Shown here: positions 49,919 through 60,672 of the stretch, piece by piece
Numbering within the stretch: position 1 is the stretch's first letter
Layout: each line of letters opens with the position of its first letter
Source: Cycas panzhihuaensis
Taxonomy: Eukaryota > Cycadophyta
DNA: 64,000 bases
Assembly: GCA_023213395.1 (NCBI GenBank)
Contig: CM041465.1
Span: forward strand, 231,205,741 to 231,269,740
Direction of reading: 5' to 3'
Translations under genes and position numbers: made by a program
The notes under the pieces: model-generated
What the model was told of the DNA's origin: nothing
The model's input: only the letters and a program-made list of their open reading frames with translations
Database searches by the model: none

Positions 49919-50875
49919 AAAATAATAATAAAATAAGGCTTTATAATAACTAGATAAACTAAAAGATAAGTTAGAAAATAAATAATTAAGAAGGAAGGAA
50001 TTAAAACACAATAAGAACAATGTACAATGACTAATATATAAGATAAGGAGATAGGAGGTTTAATGAGAGATAAAGGAACATCATGATAATAAGAGGGATG
50101 TGTACCTTTGGTTGGAGACTCTCTAGTGAATGATTCATTATGTGAGGTAGAAGAAGAGTAAACAATCTCAACAAATATCATGATTTTTCTTATAAATTTG
50201 TTGGAATTAAGGAGCTTAAGCTTTGTATCAACTATAAACTCTTGGTAAGTAGTAAATATGTAATTCTTTAGAGCTATGCAAAGTGAAAATTTAAGAAAAA
50301 TTGTAAAACTACCAAAAGAAAGAGAAGAATATGTAAGAGGACTTAAACTCATAATAGTTACCTCATTTGAGTTAGTATATTACTTCAATTTTATAGTAGA
50401 TTCCCTTTTACATTTCTTCAAAAATTATATTCCCTTACTCAGTTTATGTACATTAACTACTACTTCTTCAAATTGCTTATAAGTGGACTCCCGTTTACTC
50501 TTTTCAAGTGTGTCAACTAGTTCTTTACATTGCTTACAAGAAGACTCTTCCTCTTTGATTTTCTACTCTTCCATATGTTCTAAATTTGGTGTAGTATTTG
50601 GTTCTTTATTATTTTTATTTTTATCCTTGTTAAGATTTTTTAGTTTAATGCTTTCTTATTTGTCTTGCTTTACTTGTTTTTTTCTATCTTCTTTATCTTT
50701 GTTAAATCTTTTCTCCATATCTTAATCTTGGATATTATCATGCTCTTCCAATTCTACTTTCTCTATGATAATAAATACCACTTGGTGTTGTTCTCCATTT
50801 CCTCAAATCCCTTAATATAAGATCTATTTAATTAAATATTTTGATTTGTTCCATCCATTATAGTCTGCATTTTAT
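49919..50875 (-). pseudogene. Unrecognised Lys/Glu-rich coding remnant inside E0
   Basis: The minus frame from about 50810 to E1 is long and has few stops. It reads VVFIIIEKVELEEHDNIQ, DMEKRFNKDKEDRKKQVKQD, KIKEEESSCKQCKELVDTL and EKSKRESTYKQFEEVVNVHK. It then continues into a hydrophobic, Ser-rich 147-codon open stretch (50352-49909, which runs into the E1 LTR). A possible start MQTIMDGTNQ lies near 50872 in a neighbouring frame. Strong Lys/Glu bias with one CxxC suggests a coiled or nucleic-acid-binding protein. Position after the E0 primer site fits gag or an accessory protein. I do not recognise the family. Confidence 0.45.
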
Positions 50876-51550
50876 CTTTAGAGAGTACTTTTATTATTAT
50901 TTTAAATAAAAGGTTTTATCTAAAATTGTTGAAATAATTACCTCTAAAAAAAAATTACTAAAAGTTATAGAGAAAATAGGGCAAATTAACATTTATCCCT
51001 TAAATTAAAATAACTCATATTCTAACCATTTAAATTAAATATAATCCTTTTTATATACATATAAATAAGACTCAAATACATTTCTAATGAATCAAGTTTA
51101 AAGTGATTTAGAGTCTTGTAGCTTCTATAATGAACTCTTAAAGTTGACTAAAAATTAAATATTTAGGGATAGTAGTACCTTTTACAAAAATTAATAATCT
51201 TTTTTTCTCTTAGTACTTAATTTAAATAAAAACTTTTTAATTTAAGATAGACTTTAAGGTACATATAATAAAAAAGTTTAAGGTCAATTTGATACTTATA
51301 ATATCCACTAGAAGTTAAGATAGTAGATTTTAAAGCTTATAAATGATGGTTGATATTAGGATAAAATTAAAACCCTTATATTTGTCATAATTTTAATCCA
51401 AAATGTGTAGTATAACCACTCAAAATTTATATCATAGATATGGATGACTTCATTCTACACTCTTTTTTTCTAAATTTAATTATCTACATATTTGGAAGTG
51501 TGGCTCTTTGATAAAAACCCTAATTATTTAAGAACAAGCTTTGATATTAC
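50876..51550 (-). other. E0 leader with primer site
   Basis: The minus strand at 51538-51549 reads TAATATCAAAGC, a decayed Met-type primer site, one base from the LTR edge at 51551. The rest shows no frame. Confidence 0.5.
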
Positions 51551-51745
51551 TCTTAGTAATCCTTTGAGCTTACATGTTTATTCCAAGGATAAATAATAGT
51601 ACAATACTCAAGTACTACAAATTATCAAAAGTTATAAGTAATAGAGTATTAGTAGCAACTACAAATAGTATTTAAAAATATATATTAAAATAATAGAAAA
51701 TTTGAATTGCACAAAGGAAAAAAATAATGATAAATATAATAATTT
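51551..51745 (-). repeat. E0 5' LTR, inner part
   Basis: Matches the left end of 16836-17522, for example AATTATCAAAA followed by GTAAGTRATA-like sequence. It is cut by copia B at the AATTT target site and continues at 59313. Confidence 0.62.
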
Positions 51746-52038
51746 TAAAAGAGGCTAATGTATTAAGGTCATTTATATAAATTAATTACGTGACCTTAGG
51801 ATATATTATTAGCCTTAGTTTCTTAATAAAATATGCACATTAGATGTTCATGTCATTAGGTGGAAAAATCTTAACCCTAATGCTCACCCTCAATAATAAA
51901 AGGTGAAATCTCAAGGAGAGAGTCATTATTCATTTTCACCTCCAAACTTGCTCCCATATCTTGTTTCATCTCTTTTTCAATCTACATTGCTATTGTATGC
52001 ATGTGAGTGATTTATTCCCTAGATCTATCCTTCTTTCA
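51746..52038 (+). repeat. Copia B 5' LTR
   Basis: Starts TAAAAGAGGCTAATG (TG decayed to TA) and ends TTCTTTCA; pairs with 58997-59307. Confidence 0.92.
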
Positions 52039-52052
52039 TGTGGTATCAGAGC

Positions 52053-54040
52053 TAGAAGAGGATTTATTCACTCTATTCCACTTCATAGAGTCATTTTGCC
52101 TCTCTTTCACCTTTAATGTGAAGTATTGATAGTGCACTTATTATTTATAAACTTTTAAGAGCTTAAAATTATATTGCTTTGTATGTTTCTACTTGCTCTA
52201 TGTGTGTAAAATTTTAGAGGTGAAAAATATAGGTTTTTGAAGCCGTTCGGTTGCTAGAACGGTCCCAAAAGTATTAAAGGCCTACAAGTTTGTAAAATAT
52301 TTGACCATCTCATATTTTGATAAAATTTAGCATGTAGGGTCACCTTACCAAAAGGATCATTTTTGTATTCTAGAGTAGTTTCATATTTAACCTATAAAAG
52401 GGAGTTTTGGCTAAAATAAAAGGTTAAAATTTATAAATAAGTGACTTAAAACATTTTTCTTAATGAAATCCTTTAATTGTAAACTAAAAATATGAAATTT
52501 TTCTTAATATATCTAGTAGATTTATGTCTTGGGATCATTTTAAGATAAATCTCATTAAATTTCATCCACTGGTTAGTGAGATCTATGCAGTTTTCTCATG
52601 GATGCTGAATTTGCCTACTTAACCCCACAAAAGATATTATGAGAGAATTTTGGGTAGTTTTTTAGCTAATTTTGGAGATGGTATAGATGGAAAAGTTGAT
52701 GTATGTTTCAAAACGTAACTTTTGACATATTGAAGTTTAGATTCTGAGATAGCAGATCTAGCAAGATTTTGCTTTTGTGCTTTTTTTGGGTAAAACATTT
52801 TAATGCCTTTTCAGAAATTTGACTTCACTACTTATTTAAAATGACATTCTGAACACTTTTTCCTTCTTCCATAAATTTAAATTTTATCATTTAAGCCTTT
52901 ATATTTGTAATTTTTAGAAAATTTTATCAATTTATCATTATCTATAAATTTTATAAAAAAATCATAAAATAGGGAAAAATAGCATGCATCTAGATTTCAA
53001 AAAATTAGTATTTTAGTAGCAAGTTTATCCAATTTTAGTCCACTGTGGCTTTTATATTAAAACTTCCAAAAACATATTTAGAAATATTATACTAAAGTAA
53101 GGGAAACCTTGGATCAAAAGCAAAATCTAGTTCTCATGCTAAATCTAGCATGCTTTTTCTATTTGCACACATGGCATAAAGTATCACAAAAGCAACAACA
53201 ATAATAAAACAAGCACAAAAAGTAAGCAAGTACATTTGGAAACTTTCCATTTCAGTTTTTAATTATTCAGAAATAACTTACATTATTCCTAAAAGGAATC
53301 TCATCTGTACGATCTATACTATCAGTTCTTGACTTGTGTGCACACTCACCTTAGTTGAAATAGACTATGATTGGCTAAAGTTTAGGCCCTAAGGGAGGTA
53401 TGAGTTTCATACTAGGTCTAGTCTTAACCGGAATAGTGGTGGAGAGACAAGTTAGCCATACCTATGACCTCCAATTAGGGATAATCCTGATAACCACCCA
53501 AGAAAATTGAAAACCTTAATGTAAGATTAAAATTAACTCAGTCTAATATCTATCACAGTTGTGGGATATGCACATACCGTTTGACTCTTTGGATGAGGTA
53601 TATAGTTGCTTATTGGTAAGATGGATGAGGGCTAGGAGTACTTGGGCTCTACTATGACTTAGATTTCATCACCAAGTGCAGGTGTGACTATTGCAGGTGA
53701 AGGCCCTAATCGTATACTAGAAGCCTTAGGCATCGAAACCTCACCTACATTTGGATATAAATTAAAGGTTAAAGGCATGACACATCACCACTCTTTACCA
53801 ACTCTACATTAGGCCTCATTCTTGTATTATTGCTTATACTCATTTTTTATAGTTGTTGAAAAATACTTAATCATTATTTGCTTCTCATCATAGCATTCAT
53901 TTCTACATCCCTACTGTGCCAAGTATACTAGCCACATGTGTCATCGGTACATACTTCTATCATCTCTTCTATTTTATCATCATCATATCATCTTAATTCA
54001 AGTAGAATATCAACTACATATTAAAAGGCAAAGAAAATTA
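52053..54040 (+). other. Copia B long leader between primer site and gag
   Basis: About 2 kb without a supportable frame, homologous in blocks to the leader of copia A (28658-30690), for example AATTAGGGATAATCCTGATA and GGTATATAGTTGCT. Confidence 0.65.
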
Positions 54041-54049
54041 GAATTTGTG

Positions 54050-54960
54050 GTACACTAGAGTTAAAAATGCTACAAAGTATGAAGGCCTTTAGAGAGCCCA
54101 CTTGTAGCCTACACCCATCATACTTGCAATAGCTACAACACCTGCTTCTAGTGGATCCACTCCAATAGTTCCTACAGATGCCGTAATTAAACTATAATGG
54201 GAGATAGATGATGAAAAGATTCATGTAGGAATTCTATTGGTTAGTGATCATTCCTTATATAACTTGATTAACAAAGAGCAACATAATACAACTTGGAAGG
54301 TCCTTAAAGTTCTTAAGAAGTACTTTGATACCAAGTCAGATTTAGAATTTGTTCATCTTCTTTTGAAAATGAACAAATTAAAAATATAGAAGTGATGAGC
54401 TCATGAGATGAGATAATAAATCTCCTTTGACTAATAAAATAGGCAATTGATAAAGATTTTAATACCCAATGTATCACTTGGGCATTCTTGATCTAATCAT
54501 ATCTACATGTCCTTGATTATAAAAACTTGCTTGGAAGTCTTCAATCTAGTGGAACATTAAAGACACTCAACTTCAAAGCACTTGCTGAGAAGTTTATAAA
54601 ATTTGGCAAGACCTTTGATACCAACTTTGTAGCCTTTAACTCTTTTCTAGATATGGCCTTTGAGGTGGAAGAAGAAGCTTGCTACACACAAAATTAAGGT
54701 CCCTCTCATGGAAGAGGAAATAACTGAGCAAGAGGAAGAGGAAGAAACATGGGAAATCATCCATAAGGTCAACCAAACCCTCAGTCACAACCTCGACAGT
54801 CTCAAGGCCAATCTCAATAAAGAGCAAGACAGTTAGGCTAAACCAGTACCTCTTTAGGGACTGGTAATCAAACTATTATGTGTGATAGGTGTAACGTAAA
54901 TGACACTTAGCAAAGATTATAGAAGTGCCACTTATAAGTTGGCTCAGTTCTAACCAAAAC
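54050..54960 (+). pseudogene. Copia B gag remnant
   Basis: Reads WEIDDEKIHVGILLVSDHSL, YNLINKEQHNTTWKVLKVLK, FVHLLLKMNKLK, LQSSGTLKTLNFKALAEKF, then a basic Arg/Gly/Gln-rich tail with RGRGRN and a knuckle-like CDRC near 54878. This is the copia gag (UBN2-like) layout. Stops and frame changes occur around 54390 and 54910. Confidence 0.8.
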
Positions 54961-55139
54961 ATGGAGCTCACAATGTTGAAGAAACTTGTGAAGAATCCTT
55001 TAATGGTGTAGGTTTTGTTTAAGCACACTTTCAAAGAATTGAGGGATCTTCAATATCAAATGCCATTGACCAACCAAAGAGATACTTTGAAGCTCGATGC
55101 AGATATATCACTTGTGAATTCCTTTCACCAATGCTAAGC

Positions 55140-56815
55140 CTTATTGGAATTACAAATAATGTGGCTTCAATCAATTAACAGTGGATCATGGACACAGGAG
55201 CAACTCAACATATGCCATGCAATCGTAGTCTATATTAGACATTTGACTCAAATATTCAAGGATTTGTTTACATGGTTGATAAATCATAACAACCTGCTAA
55301 AGAAATTGGTAACATTCGCCTGAAACTCCCATGTTTAAAAGATTTTACATTGTTTGATGTCTTATACATACCTAATCTTAAATAAAACCTACTTTCCTTA
55401 TCCACACTTGTCTCTCGTGGATTTAATCTGAGTATAATTGTAAATAAATAGACCCTCCAGGTCATTCACCCTCCAACTAATCAAGTGGTCTTTATTGAAC
55501 ATCTCTCTAGCAAACTCTTTCTATTAAATGACTCTCCATCTTCTGAAACCCATTGTGCCTCAAGCCCTTGTGCCGATAAAGAATTTACATTTAATTCCAT
55601 CTTGACCCATCTAATGTTGTCACCAGAAGCTCTTTGTCATACTTGTATGTGCCATGTTCACATTGATAGACTTAGAGATCTTTGTAACACTCTTCCAAAG
55701 TTCTCCTCTAAGCCCTTCAAATGTGAAGCTTATATCATTCCCAAATCTCATCGATAACTCTTTCCAAAAAGTTAGTAGAAATCAAGTTATCTATTACAAT
55801 TAGTACACTCTGATTTGTGTGGACCAATGGCCATTCCTTCACTGAAGGGCAAGTTATATTACATCTCTTTCATTGATGATTTTACTAGAAAAGTATGGTT
55901 ATCTTTCTATATAAGAAAGATGAAGCCTTTTCTGAATTCAAAGAATTCAAATTCCACACTGAAAAAAAGTCAGATTATCAACTCAAATATCTTTGAACTG
56001 ATAATGGTGACGAATATACCTCATATGAGTTTGAAAGCCACCTTCAAGACAATTGCATCAAGCATCAAATAATAGTAGCAGGTACCCCATAATAGAATGG
56101 AGTTGCCAAGTGCATGAATAGGACAATCATGAACATGGCTCAAGCTATATTAGTATACAAAAATGCACCTACCTACTTATGGGAAGAAGCCATATAGACA
56201 ATTGTTTATTATATCAATGCTATTAGCCCATCAAAGGAAGGATACTTGTCTAATGAAAAGTGGTCAAGACAAGCCCCTATTGTTCACTACTTTAAAATTT
56301 TTGGCTCTATATGTTATGCCCATATTTTGGATACAGATCGAAATAAACTCTAGTCAAGGGCACTTAAAGGTATCTTTGTTGGATACCCTATGGATAAGAA
56401 AGGGTATAAGGTCTTTATACCTTCACAACAAAAAATCATCGTTACTAGAGATGTCGTTTTTGTGGAAACAGAGGATCAATTACTTAGACTATACTCCAAA
56501 ATACCTTCACGCTGCTATAATGATGTTATTAAGTATGATATTCATATTCTAAAATTTAGGGAGGGAGATAGACATAAATTATTCCAAATATTAGAAGTTG
56601 ATAATAAAGTCTTGGAGGATACAAGTTATGATTCTGAATCGATGAGTGCACATCTAATGCCATCCTTTGAAGATAACAGAGTTGACAAAGGTAAAGGCAT
56701 TATAAAAGAACCATCCTCTCCACCTTTAGTTGACAAAGGCAAAATAGTGGTAGAAGAACCATCTTCCTCAGGCACATCAACATCCTCCTCACAAAATTAT
56801 CATTTCAATGAATAA
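55140..56815 (+). pseudogene. Copia B protease and integrase remnant
   Basis: Protease active site WIMDTGATQHMPCNRSL near 55182-55232 with intact DTG (55191-55199). The pre-integrase zinc region is degraded (ALCHTCMCHVHIDRLRDL). The integrase core shows QLVHSDLCGPMAIPSLKGK, YYISFIDDFTRKVWLSF (catalytic Asp regions) and a later MNRTIMNMAQA. A C-terminal block GYKVFIPSQQKIIVTRDVVF ends in a Ser/Pro/Lys-rich linker (about 56640-56815). This whole block is what copia A lacks. Confidence 0.87.
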
Positions 56816-57029
56816 GATGAGAACCAAGAAGTTGAGGAAATGAGGACCTCATTACCAACTCAAGTATCTCGAGAAGCCCACCAGCTCAATAAGGACATAT
56901 GACCAAATGAGGTGGGAACATTTGGCACTCGAAGTTCCCAGAAAGCAAGGATGTAGGAATCATTATATACTGAGCTTAAACTGGCAAAATTGCATCTTAC
57001 TCTTAATGCAGAGCTCCTTTTATACCAAA

Positions 57030-57800
57030 AAGTTGTAAAGCATATAACTTAGAGAAATGCCATGAATCAAGAGTACCAATCTCTTATCAAGAACAGTACA
57101 TGGGAACTCATTGATCTACCACTTGGTAGAAAGGTAGTTTAAAATAAATGAGTGTTCAAAAATAAATATAGATCAGATCGCACCCTTGAAAAACATAAGA
57201 CAATGTTGGTAGCTAATGGATTTATATAAAGGGAAGGCATCGACTACACTATAGTCTTCGCACCTATAACCAAGTGGCCTATAATTAGAACTCTTATGGC
57301 CTTGGCTACTCAATAGGGTTGGAAAATCCACCAACTTGATATTAAGACCACATTTCTCAATGGAGATCTTGAAGAAGAAATTTACATGGCTCAGCCAAAA
57401 GGATATGAGATTGAAGGTCAAGAGCATAAGGTTTGCAGGCTCAAAAAGTTCTTGTACAGCCTTAAGCAAGCCCCTCATGCTTGGTTTTCTAAGTTGTCTG
57501 AAAGAATAAGGAAACTTAGATACGAGGTTTGTGACTACCAAGATATTGATGCAACATTGTTCATCAAGTGCCAAAAGGACAAAGTCACGTATCTTATAAT
57601 CTTTGTGAATGATGTACTAATAATGAGTAATAGTAAACAAGTAATAAGCCAGCTGGAAAAAGACCATGGTAAAACATTCAAATTATTTGACCTCGATTTG
57701 ATAAAATATTACTTAGGAATTAAAGTAACACAAAAGAATGGAAAATTTTCCTCTCCCAAGAAAAATACATTAACAATCTTCTACCTAAGTTTTAGTTAGA
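57030..57800 (+). pseudogene. Copia B reverse transcriptase remnant
   Basis: Landmarks in order: IKNSTWELIDLPLGRK-like start with stops, IHQLDIKTTFLNGDLEEEIY (first catalytic Asp), MAQPKGYEIEGQEHKVC, FLYSLKQAPHAWFSKL, IIFVNDVLIMSN and KYYLGIKVTQKNGKF. The polymerase motif is FVND where the family has YVDD. Three Gln and Trp codons in the first 200 bp have become stops (for example TTTATATAAAGGGAA for F-I-Q-R-E). Confidence 0.88.
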
Positions 57801-58500
57801 AGATGCTTGACCAGTATCTTTACCTATGGACCCTAATACCAAACTCTCAGTTGATGGTGATACTAGGGAGATAGACACAACACTCTATAGGAAACTTATA
57901 GGTAATCTCATCTACATTATCAATACAAGGCTAGATATTGCATACTCTATCGGTATTCTTGTGCGATACATGACAAATCCTAAGCAGAATCATTAGCAAG
58001 CAACAGTGTGAGTGTTGAGATACCTTAAGATGACCAGAAAATATGGTTTATTATATGAACCTAATTTAAACTTTAAGCTTTCTATATACGTAGACTCAGA
58101 CTTTGCAGGAGATACAAGAATATCTATGTTTAGGTATGTAATATTTCTTGGAACAGCACTAATATCATGGAGATCTAGATGGAAGAAGATAATTGTTGAT
58201 TCAACTGCCAAAGCTAAATACGTTGCTACTTCTCATACCAGCAAGGAGGTGATATGGCTTAGAAAATTATTAGAAACAATGAATATCACCTAAACAAGTC
58301 CTACTGGCCTTTGTGTAAATAATCAATTAGCAATCCACATGGCAGAAAATCCTATATTTTATAATTGTACCAAACACATAAGTATGAAAGTCTACAGAAT
58401 TAGATAACTTATTCATGACGGCATAATTCAACTAGAATACTGTCCCACAGCAAATCAAATGGTCGATATCTTTACCAAACCACTGCAAAAGGTGAAGTTT
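57801..58500 (+). pseudogene. Copia B RNase H remnant
   Basis: The open block 58012-58293 reads KYGLLYEPNLNFKLSIYVDS, DFAGDTRISMFRYVIFLG, ISWRSRWKKIIVDSTAKAKY. The catalytic YVDSDFAGD is intact, but the family STAEAEY motif is STAKAKY, so both Glu are Lys. The following TNQLAIHMAENP-like region and FTKPLQKVKF lead to the polypurine tract. Confidence 0.87.
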
Positions 58501-58996
58501 AAATAGTTCCAAAGGTAGCTCAGCCTCAGGGCCTCCATCTTTGACTAATCAAAGAAGATGGCAATAAGATCATCATACTCTATTCTCTTCATGAAAATCC
58601 CTTATGGGCATGGAAGAATAAGAGTAAGTCTCTGCTTTATCATATTTGTGAAAACCCCATGTGGGCGCAAAAGGATAAGGGTTGTACTAGTTTTGGAAAA
58701 TCAGAACCTGTGAAAACCTGAAAAGGCATAGGGGATAACCAAACAGTATATGGAAACTCAGCAGATTAAGTTACATATTTAAGCTACTTAGCTATCATGC
58801 TACATCAAAGAGCCACCTTAGCCATTTTTATTTATAAAAAGGGCTATAAATCTTAGAAAGTTCGTGGGTTTTTATTTCCCATAAGAGTTTTCCCACAAAA
58901 GAGTCATTTAGAATTTCAATATAATAATGAGGCTCAAATGAAGACCTCATAGAATAGATTTTCTCAAAAATGACCTTCTACCATTAAGGGAGGAAT

Positions 58997-59307
58997 TAAA
59001 ATAGGTTAATATATCAAGGTTATTTGTGTAGATTAATTATATGACCTTGGGATATATTATTAGTATTAGTCTCTTAATAAAATATGCTTTATGTACATTT
59101 AGATATAATTTCAAATTCATATTATTAGGCCGAAAAATCTTAACCCTAATCTTCACCCTCAATAATAAAAGGTGAAATATTAAGAAGGGGGTCATTATTC
59201 ATTCTCACCTCCAAGCTTGCTCTCATATCTTATTTCATCTCTTTTTCATTCTCCATTGCTATTGTGCACATGTGAGTGATTTATTCCCTAGATCCACCAT
59301 TCCTTCA
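58997..59307 (+). repeat. Copia B 3' LTR
   Basis: Starts TAAAATAGGTTAAT and ends TCCTTCA, followed by AATTT. Pairs with 51746-52038. Confidence 0.93.
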
Positions 59308-59312
59308 AATTT

Positions 59313-59814
59313 ATTATATAATGATATAATATCTAATAATATAACTCATCTCTATTACAAAGTGTGTATAAGATAATATAATATCTACTATAGCTTTTGT
59401 CCCTTTTTAAGGAAATTGAGCCTTTAAAAATAACACCTCTTATCAAAGAAGAGAAGATAAGAAAACTTTGAAAGATAACTTTTCTAAATGACCCATTCAC
59501 TTCTTATATATAGGAACTCATCTAAATCATTAGCTACTTTAGGATAAGTTTGTCTTTAAAGTAACTAATAAATTAAAGTTAAGTCAATCTATAATAATTT
59601 GTATTTATGATGATAAGATTAAAACTAGCATAACTTTCTTATGCAGTGTTAATTTGGGGCTAATAACTATTCATTTAAAATTAAATTGGAATGATATATA
59701 CTATGATCCATAGTTCAAAACTTTATTTTATTTATTTAGAACTATAGTTGCAAAATAAATAATATCTACTTATTTTTAAAAATTCTTAGGTCCACTAGGA
59801 AGGATAAGTACACA
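59313..59814 (-). repeat. E0 5' LTR, outer part
   Basis: Continues the LTR from 51745 after copia B and matches 17040-17522. It ends ACACA/CA, giving a TG start on the minus strand. Confidence 0.68.
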
Positions 59815-60591
59815 ACACACCTATAGATATAAATAACCTCTACTATGTAAATGAACTAAAAAATTAAACTTGTAAACTAAAAATAATATTTGTTTCAATG
59901 AGTATCATCTCATTCATGTTAAGTTGAGAATGCTTCCAAATTTTCTTAGTCTCATACAAACTTGCAATGTTGAATAAGTTTGATATAATATAATTATGAA
60001 GATCTAGAACCATCACCATCAATTATTAATTTCTATCTAAATTTCTACAAGATGGAAATACCAATCACCAACCATAAAAGAATAGTATTCTTGAAATAAT
60101 TATGGTAGCACCTTAGAAGAGCAATATTTCAAAATAATTAGTTTTTAAGAAATTAATTATATTCAAAGGTTTACTTCAAGTTTATATATGCAAATCAAAT
60201 TTTAAAAAACCTTATGTTATAACTTCCAACTTATCACACTTAAGGAAGTATCTAATGAGCTTTTCTTTTTTAGGAAAATCATAATGCAATATCAATTAGA
60301 GATCAAGTTGTAATTTAGATGAATCTTTTATTCCCATATTTTGAATAAGCTATCAGTCCAAGCAGATGTTACAAACTTCCTTAACAAAGAATTAAATTAG
60401 TTAGGAATGAAAAGTCATATCCTTTCATGATTTCATTTTGATGGCTTTAAATACTTTCTCATATGAAACATTCATCATTTATTTATTTAACTTTGTTTTT
60501 CCATTTTTCTTGTAATTTCTGAAAGTTCTAAATCAATTGGCATGGGAGTAGCCTTCTTGGTATGTTGTATCATTTCTTAATCCTGTAAATA
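59815..60591. other. Unassigned AT-rich DNA right of the nest
   Basis: No frame, LTR or repeat recognised. Confidence 0.5.
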
Positions 60592-60672
60592 CATCTTACA
60601 TCTAGGAGACAACTACAAACATCCCACACTTAGAAGGCAACTATGAATACCTCATCTCACACCTAGGGAACT
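60592..60672. repeat. Short imperfect tandem repeat, ~30 bp x 3
   Basis: Units begin at 60592, 60620 and 60651 with CATCYYACA-CTAGRAG-CAACTA-type sequence; the third is partial. Confidence 0.4.

Larger units (their letters stand above)
51746..59307 (+). mobile_element. Ty1/copia element, copia B (full domain set, decayed)
   Basis: LTRs of 293 and 311 bp (51746-52038, 58997-59307), perfect target duplication AATTT (51741-51745, 59308-59312), perfect Met-type primer site TGGTATCAGAGC (52041-52052) and polypurine tract TAAGGGAGGAAT (58985-58996). Gag, protease, integrase, RT and RNase H follow on the plus strand in copia order. A 2-kb leader precedes gag. It is inserted within the right LTR of E0. 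It is a relative of copia A. Stops break every gene. Confidence 0.94.
16836..59814 (-). mobile_element. Outermost LTR element E0, holding all other nested elements
   Basis: Two related sequences of about 690 bp (roughly 70-75% alike by eye) bound the nest: 16836-17522 at left, and 51551-51745 continued at 59313-59814 at right, the latter split by copia B. A polypurine tract (minus AAGAAGGGGGAA, 17529-17540) lies just inside the left copy. A Met-type primer site (51538-51549) lies just inside the right copy. This is the arrangement of a minus-strand LTR retrotransposon. Subtracting the three direct insertions leaves about 4.6 kb. The interior (17523-18544, 23687-24238, 49919-51550) contains no reverse transcriptase or integrase, so E0 resembles a large non-autonomous (LARD-type) derivative or has lost pol. 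A target duplication is not recognisable. Confidence 0.65.

Noticed and set aside
50483-50725. 80-codon Ser/Leu-rich plus frame
   Set aside because: Antisense to the Lys/Glu-rich remnant; Ser/Leu/Phe composition is what the opposite strand of Lys/Glu codons gives.
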